Shown: one piece after another, positions 60,207 through 64,000 of the stretch
How the letters are laid out: each line of letters starts with the position of its first letter
Numbering within the stretch: position 1 is the stretch's first letter
Assembly (NCBI GenBank): GCA_018823125.1
Contig: JAHJIW010000015.1
Coordinates: 1-64,000 of the forward strand
Length of the DNA stretch: 64,000 nt
Source: Candidatus Margulisiibacteriota bacterium
GTDB taxonomy: Bacteria; Margulisbacteria; WOR-1; JAHJIW01
Direction: 5' to 3'
Made by a program: the position numbers and the translations under genes
Notes under the pieces: generated by a model
Told to the model about the DNA's origin: nothing
Databases searched by the model: none
The model's input: the letters and a program-made list of their open reading frames with translations, nothing else

Positions 60207-60595
60207 TACACTCTCCTTCTTTTCGGTGGTCGGCAACCGTTATGTGGAATAGGCGTTACATCTCTGATGGTGCTAATTTCTAATCCGGCAGCCAGCAGGG
60301 CCCGAATAGCTGTTTCTCTGCCGGATCCCGGACCGTTTACTAAAACATCAATTTCTCGAAGACCTAATTCGACCGCTCGCCTCGCACAAGTTTCGGCTGC
60401 GGACTGCGCTGCAAAGGGAGTTCCCTTTTTGGTGCCTTTAAAACCAGCCGCTCCGGCCGATGACCAGGCAATTACTTCGCCTTTGTCATCGGTAATGGAA
60501 ATAATTGTATTGTTAAAGGTGGACTTAATGTGCGCCGCTCCTTTAGCAGAGATTTTCTTTTTTTTCTTCTTTTTTGCAGCCTTAACTTCAGCCAT
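60206..60595 (-). CDS. rpsK: Ribosomal protein S11
   Basis: 129 residues. A Lys-rich N-terminus ([11 protein letters not shown]) precedes [30 protein letters not shown] and [11 protein letters not shown]. Complete; alpha operon order S13-S11-S4 is kept. Confidence 0.97.
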   Translation of the reverse strand: MAEVKAAKKKKKKKISAKGAAHIKSTFNNTIISITDDKGEVIAWSSAGAAGFKGTKKGTPFAAQSAAETCARRAVELGLREIDVLVNGPGSGRETAIRALLAAGLEISTIRDVTPIPHNGCRPPKRRRV

Positions 60596-60607
60596 TATTT
60601 ACTCCTT

Positions 60608-60988
60608 TTATGTTTTCTCTACTTTCTTACGACCCGAACCAACCGTTCTTCGTTTGCCGCGCTTGGTTCGCGCATTGGTTTTGGTACGCTGCCCTCTTCC
60701 CGGAAGTCCCTTTTTATGACGAGAGCCGCGATAGGTTCCGATATCAATTAAACGTTTAATATTTTGATTAACTTCTTTACGTAAGTCTCCCTCGACCGCA
60801 ATCGATCGCATGGCATCACGAATCGCTACAATTTGATCCTCACTTAAATCTTTAGCTTTAACCCCGGGATCTACCCCGGCGGTTGCCAAAAGCACATTAG
60901 ACAGAGATCGTCCAATCCCGTAAATATAAGTTAAGGCAATTTCTATCCTTTTTTCTCTTGGTAAATCTACGCCCGCAATTCTAGCCAC
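60608..60988 (-). CDS. rpsM: Ribosomal protein S13
   Basis: 126 residues. [20 protein letters not shown] at the N-terminus and the C-terminal basic tail [20 protein letters not shown] are family motifs. It sits after rpmJ in the usual order. Confidence 0.97.
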   Translation of the reverse strand: MARIAGVDLPREKRIEIALTYIYGIGRSLSNVLLATAGVDPGVKAKDLSEDQIVAIRDAMRSIAVEGDLRKEVNQNIKRLIDIGTYRGSRHKKGLPGRGQRTKTNARTKRGKRRTVGSGRKKVEKT

Positions 60989-61011
60989 AATTTATCTCCT
61001 TTCGAAAAATC

Positions 61012-61125
61012 TTATCCTTGTCTTTGTTTATGTTTAGGGTTAGTGCAAATAACCCTTACTCTTCCGCCGCGGCGGAAAACCTTACATTTTTCACAAATTT
61101 GTTTTACTGATGATCTAACTTTCAT
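61012..61125 (-). CDS. rpmJ: Ribosomal protein L36
   Basis: 37 residues, read directly from the sequence: [19 protein letters not shown] is followed by [18 protein letters not shown]. The C-C-C-H zinc site is CEKC, C in VICTN and His in PKHKQ. It lies between infA and rpsM, as in most bacteria. Confidence 0.96.
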   Translation of the reverse strand: MKVRSSVKQICEKCKVFRRGGRVRVICTNPKHKQRQG

Positions 61126-61139
61126 AATTATTCCTATCC

Positions 61140-61361
61140 TTATTTTAGTCGATATACAATTCTGCCGCGGGTTAAATCGTAAGGTGAAAGTTCTACTTTT
61201 ACCTTGTCGCCGCGCAAAATTCTGATAAAGTGCTTTCTAATTTTTCCGGAGACATGGGCTAATACTTCCTGCCCGGTTTCCAGTTTAATTTTAAACAGCG
61301 CATTCGGCAGTGCGTCTACTACTTCTCCTTCGAGTTCGATTACATCTTTATCTTTTACCAT
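61140..61361 (-). CDS. infA: Translation initiation factor IF-1
   Basis: 73 residues of the S1/OB fold: [37 protein letters not shown] and [19 protein letters not shown]. Blocks the A site during initiation. It is 10 bp after map. Confidence 0.97.
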   Translation of the reverse strand: MVKDKDVIELEGEVVDALPNALFKIKLETGQEVLAHVSGKIRKHFIRILRGDKVKVELSPYDLTRGRIVYRLK

Positions 61362-61371
61362 AAATATTCAT

Positions 61372-62124
61372 TTAGTCCTTTATTTCAGTTAAGATTTCCG
61401 GATCTCCGTCAGTTATCAAAATCGTATGCTCAAAATGAGCCGATAAACTGCGGTCTGCGGTTACCACCGTCCAACCGTCTTTTAAGGTTTCGATTTTATA
61501 GCCGCCCAAATTAAACATGGGCTCAATGGCTAAAACCATCCCCTTCTTGAGCTGCGGGCCTTGTCCCGCCTTGCCAAAGTTGGGAATTAAGGGATCTTCA
61601 TGCAAATCGGATCCAATCCCATGTCCATAAAGATCACGTACTACCCGGTAGCCAAACTTTAGCGCATGCTGCTCAATTGCGGCAGAAACATCGCCCAGAT
61701 ATTTTCCGGCTCTCGCCTGCCGGATCGCCAGACTCAAAGCTTTTTTGGTGGCGCGCAGCAACTTTTCGGTTTTTTTATCAATCTTTCCAACCGGAAAAGT
61801 AATGGCCGCATCACCGTAAAAGCCAGCTACGATGGCTCCCGCATCAACCCCGATGATATCCCCGTCTTTTAAAACTTTATTTCCCGGAATACCATGCACT
61901 ACTTCTTCGTTAACCGATAAGCAGGTTGCGTGTTTGTATCCACGGTATCCTTTAAAGGCCGGTAGCGCTCCCAGCGTTACAATTTGCTTTTCGGCAAAAG
62001 CATCCAGCTCCCGGGTAGTGATACCTGGTTTGATTTCACCCTTAAGGCTGGAGAGAACTTTGGCAACCACCGAGCAAGCAGCTCGTATGTGGACCAATTC
62101 CTTCTCAGTCTTAATCCTAATCAT
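61372..62124 (-). CDS. map: Methionine aminopeptidase, type I
   Basis: 250 residues. Metal-binding residues are the two Asp in VDAGAIVAGFYGDAA, His in GHGIG, and two Glu in IEPMF and FEHT. Removes the initiator Met. It is adjacent to adk with no gap. Confidence 0.96.
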   Translation of the reverse strand: MIRIKTEKELVHIRAACSVVAKVLSSLKGEIKPGITTRELDAFAEKQIVTLGALPAFKGYRGYKHATCLSVNEEVVHGIPGNKVLKDGDIIGVDAGAIVAGFYGDAAITFPVGKIDKKTEKLLRATKKALSLAIRQARAGKYLGDVSAAIEQHALKFGYRVVRDLYGHGIGSDLHEDPLIPNFGKAGQGPQLKKGMVLAIEPMFNLGGYKIETLKDGWTVVTADRSLSAHFEHTILITDGDPEILTEIKD

Positions 62125-62772
62125 CTAAACCCCAAGGGATTTGCGTATTGTTTCAAAAACCTCATCCACTGATCGGGATCCGTCTACCTCAAGTAGTAAT
62201 TTTTGCTCTTGGTAAAACTTAATCAAAGGTTTAGTTTGTTCCTGATACACGTTGAATCTGGTTTTAATCACCGCTTCAACGTCATCTTTCCTTTGATAAA
62301 GTTCACCTCCGCAGGCATCACATTTATTATCGTCCTTTGGGGGATGAAATTTCACGTGAAATACTGCCCCGCACTGCCTGCAGCTGCGTCGGCCGGACAG
62401 CCTTGCAACCACTTGGTCGAGTGGTACCGCAACGTAAATCACCGCATCCAAAACGAGTCCCAAATCCTTACATACTTTTTGCAGCGCTTCGGCCTGAACC
62501 ATATTGCGTGGAAATCCATCTAAAAGAAATCCACTTTTACAATCCGGTTTGGCCAGACGCTGCCGGGTTAGTTCGATCGATAATTCATCCGGAACTAACT
62601 TTCCCTGCGACATAAAAGAGTGTGCTTTTTTTCCCACTTCGGTTTGGGCGGCAACTGCCTCCCGCAACATATCCCCTACGGATATATGCGGAACCTTCAT
62701 GATCGCTTGCAGCTTTTTCGCCTGAGTTCCTTTTCCTGATCCCGGAGGACCGAGTAAAATTAACTTCTTCAT
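62125..62772 (-). CDS. adk: Adenylate kinase, zinc-LID form
   Basis: 215 residues. P-loop GPPGSGKGTQ, AMP site (GDMLREAV, GFPRN) and a long LID with CRQC-x16-CDAC, four cysteines for zinc. Balances AMP, ADP and ATP. It is 2 bp after secY. Confidence 0.97.
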   Translation of the reverse strand: MKKLILLGPPGSGKGTQAKKLQAIMKVPHISVGDMLREAVAAQTEVGKKAHSFMSQGKLVPDELSIELTRQRLAKPDCKSGFLLDGFPRNMVQAEALQKVCKDLGLVLDAVIYVAVPLDQVVARLSGRRSCRQCGAVFHVKFHPPKDDNKCDACGGELYQRKDDVEAVIKTRFNVYQEQTKPLIKFYQEQKLLLEVDGSRSVDEVFETIRKSLGV

Positions 62773-62774
62773 GC

Positions 62775-64000
62775 TTAAGCTAACAACCCTTCGTATTGTC
62801 TGGTAACCAGATGGGTTTCGATCTGTCTGACCAGATCCAGTACAACACCGACCATAATTAACAGTGCCGTACCTCCCAATCCCTGGAAACTAGTAATATG
62901 CGTAATTTTTTCAACTACCGATGGCATAATCGCCACGCACGCCAAAAACAGAGCACCCACTAGTGTTAAACGCGTAATAATGTACTCAAAGTAATCCGCG
63001 GTCGGCTTGCCAGGGCGAATTCCCATAACAAAGCCGCCGTATTTTTTAATATTGTTGGCCAACTCAACCGGGTTGAAGGTTATGGCCGTATAGAAATAGG
63101 TAAAGAAAAAGATTAACGCAAAGAACATGGGTATGTAAAACCCGCCTCCCGGTCCCACTCCCGCTGCAATTTTTTGCACGAAAGGAACCGGAATAAATTG
63201 CCCAATGGTCGCAGGAAACAGCAAAACCGATGACGCAAAGATGATCGGAATAACTCCACCCTGATTAATTCGCAGCGGAATATAAGTGCTTTGTCCGCCG
63301 TACATTTTGCGGCCCACAATCCGTTTAGCATACTGCACCTGAACCCGACGCTGTCCTTCTTGAATAATGACAATCCCGGCAATCATCGCTAGAAAAACTA
63401 CCACTAATATCAATACGCCAATTAAACTAGCTCCACCTCTGACCAGGGTTACCGTTTGTCCAACATAGGCCGGCATTCGAGAAACGATACCGGTAAAAAT
63501 TATCAGAGAGGCTCCGTTGCCAATTCCTCTTTCGGTAATTAATTCACCAAACCACATCACCAGAACCGAACCCGCAGTTAAAGTAATTATTGACCCGGCC
63601 AGAAACAGTGGAAAACTGTAACCGGGCTGCAACACTCCTCTAAACCAGAAAGACATTCCGGTGGCCTGTACGGACGCTAATGCCACCGTCAAAAAACGAG
63701 TATACTGCGCAATTTTTTTGCGGCCGGCCTCGCCTTCCTTGGACAGCGCCTCAAGCTGAGGAATGACTACCGTTAAAAGCTGTATGATAATCGAAGCATT
63801 GATATAAGGAACAATTCCCATCGCAAAGATAGAAAAACGCATCAATGCTCCACCGGTGAATAAATCTAAAAATCCCAGTAAATTACCTTTACCAAATAAA
63901 GAAGCTAATTTAGTCGGATCAATACCGGCTACTGGAATATGCGCACCTAACCTAAAGAGCACGACCATCCCGATCGTAAATAGGATTTTTTTACGTAAAT
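62775..64000 (-). CDS. secY: Preprotein translocase subunit SecY (5' end beyond window)
   Basis: At least 408 residues with about ten membrane helices; the frame stays open to the window edge, and LRKKILFTIG precedes MVVLFRLGAHIPVAGIDP, so the apparent ATG at 63968 is internal. The plug region (LFTGGALMRFSIFAMGIVPYI) and the cytoplasmic loops are conserved. Forms the protein channel with SecE and SecG; it is in its normal place in the spc operon. Confidence 0.96.
   Translation of the reverse strand, partial: LRKKILFTIGMVVLFRLGAHIPVAGIDPTKLASLFGKGNLLGFLDLFTGGALMRFSIFAMGIVPYINASIIIQLLTVVIPQLEALSKEGEAGRKKIAQYTRFLTVALASVQATGMSFWFRGVLQPGYSFPLFLAGSIITLTAGSVLVMWFGELITERGIGNGASLIIFTGIVSRMPAYVGQTVTLVRGGASLIGVLILVVVFLAMIAGIVIIQEGQRRVQVQYAKRIVGRKMYGGQSTYIPLRINQGGVIPIIFASSVLLFPATIGQFIPVPFVQKIAAGVGPGGGFYIPMFFALIFFFTYFYTAITFNPVELANNIKKYGGFVMGIRPGKPTADYFEYIITRLTLVGALFLACVAIMPSVVEKITHITSFQGLGGTALLIMVGVVLDLVRQIETHLVTRQYEGLLA

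Noticed and set aside
1-64000. CRISPR arrays, tRNA or rRNA genes, prophage
   Set aside because: I saw no regularly spaced repeats, no tRNA-like cloverleaf or rRNA sequence, and no phage structural genes.

Overview
The window looks like a chromosomal piece of an anaerobic, fermentative, Gram-negative (diderm) bacterium. Three SLH-domain outer-membrane beta-barrel proteins of the porin type found in Cyanobacteria and Negativicutes, Rex-controlled H2/formate genes, a tungstate transporter and the lack of any oxygen-respiration gene point to an uncultured lineage near the Cyanobacteria, such as Margulisbacteria or Saganbacteria (WOR-1). That placement is inference from gene content. There is no 16S gene, and I see no tRNA, rRNA, CRISPR array or replication origin.

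Layout. 1-1.2 kb: an IS3-family element with a duplicated right end, inserted at the 3' end of a B12-type radical SAM gene. 1.2-5.9 kb: that gene, a divergent ABC exporter with an odd sigma-region-4-like tail, a small membrane protein and a receiver protein. 5.9-9.2 kb: a six-SLH-repeat outer-membrane protein and a HepT/MntA toxin-antitoxin pair. 9.2-29.5 kb: rex, then 22 co-directional, mostly overlapping genes for formate and hydrogen metabolism. 29.5-33.5 kb: receiver, plsY, gpsA, DUF4349 protein, hflX. 33.5-46.4 kb (minus strand): aromatic biosynthesis, biotin ligase, two SLH porins, cstA, a galactolipid-type glycosyltransferase, an orphan protein, epimerase, GT4, radical SAM, recO. 46.5-53 kb: secreted Ig-like protein, membrane-anchored TPR/zinc-ribbon/AAA protein, sigma-54 activator with its own sigma-54 promoter, patatin, EF-G paralogue, small orphan. 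53-64 kb (minus strand): the spc/alpha ribosomal region (secY, adk, map, infA, rpmJ, rpsM, rpsK, rpsD, rpoA, rplQ), truA, rplM, rpsI, a BCAM0308-like protein and a phosphoserine-pathway pair.

How the central region works together. A formate channel, a Mo/W-bis-MGD formate dehydrogenase with its own two-subunit NAD(P)H diaphorase, tungstate import under an apparent Moco/Tuco riboswitch, most of the cofactor pathway (mobA, moeA, moaA, moaC, MOSC, mogA; no moaD or moaE seen) and a four-subunit group-3b-like [NiFe] hydrogenase are encoded in one direction behind two Rex operators. Both enzymes carry paralogous beta/gamma electron-transfer modules, so formate and H2 could be exchanged through the pyridine nucleotide pool. 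The operon ends with hydrogenase maturation genes of a very unusual kind: an endopeptidase, a HypA that has lost its zinc finger, a HypC-HydE fusion and a complete HydG. HydE and HydG are [FeFe]-hydrogenase maturases, yet no [FeFe] hydrogenase or HydF lies here. I propose that this is a hybrid route in which HydG-derived Fe/CO/CN chemistry is handed to the [NiFe] enzyme through a HypC domain. This is the most interesting feature of the window.

A second genome-wide signal: at least nine first genes have a good -10 hexamer only 6-11 nt before the start codon and no Shine-Dalgarno, which implies widespread leaderless transcription, while downstream operon genes do carry Shine-Dalgarno sites.
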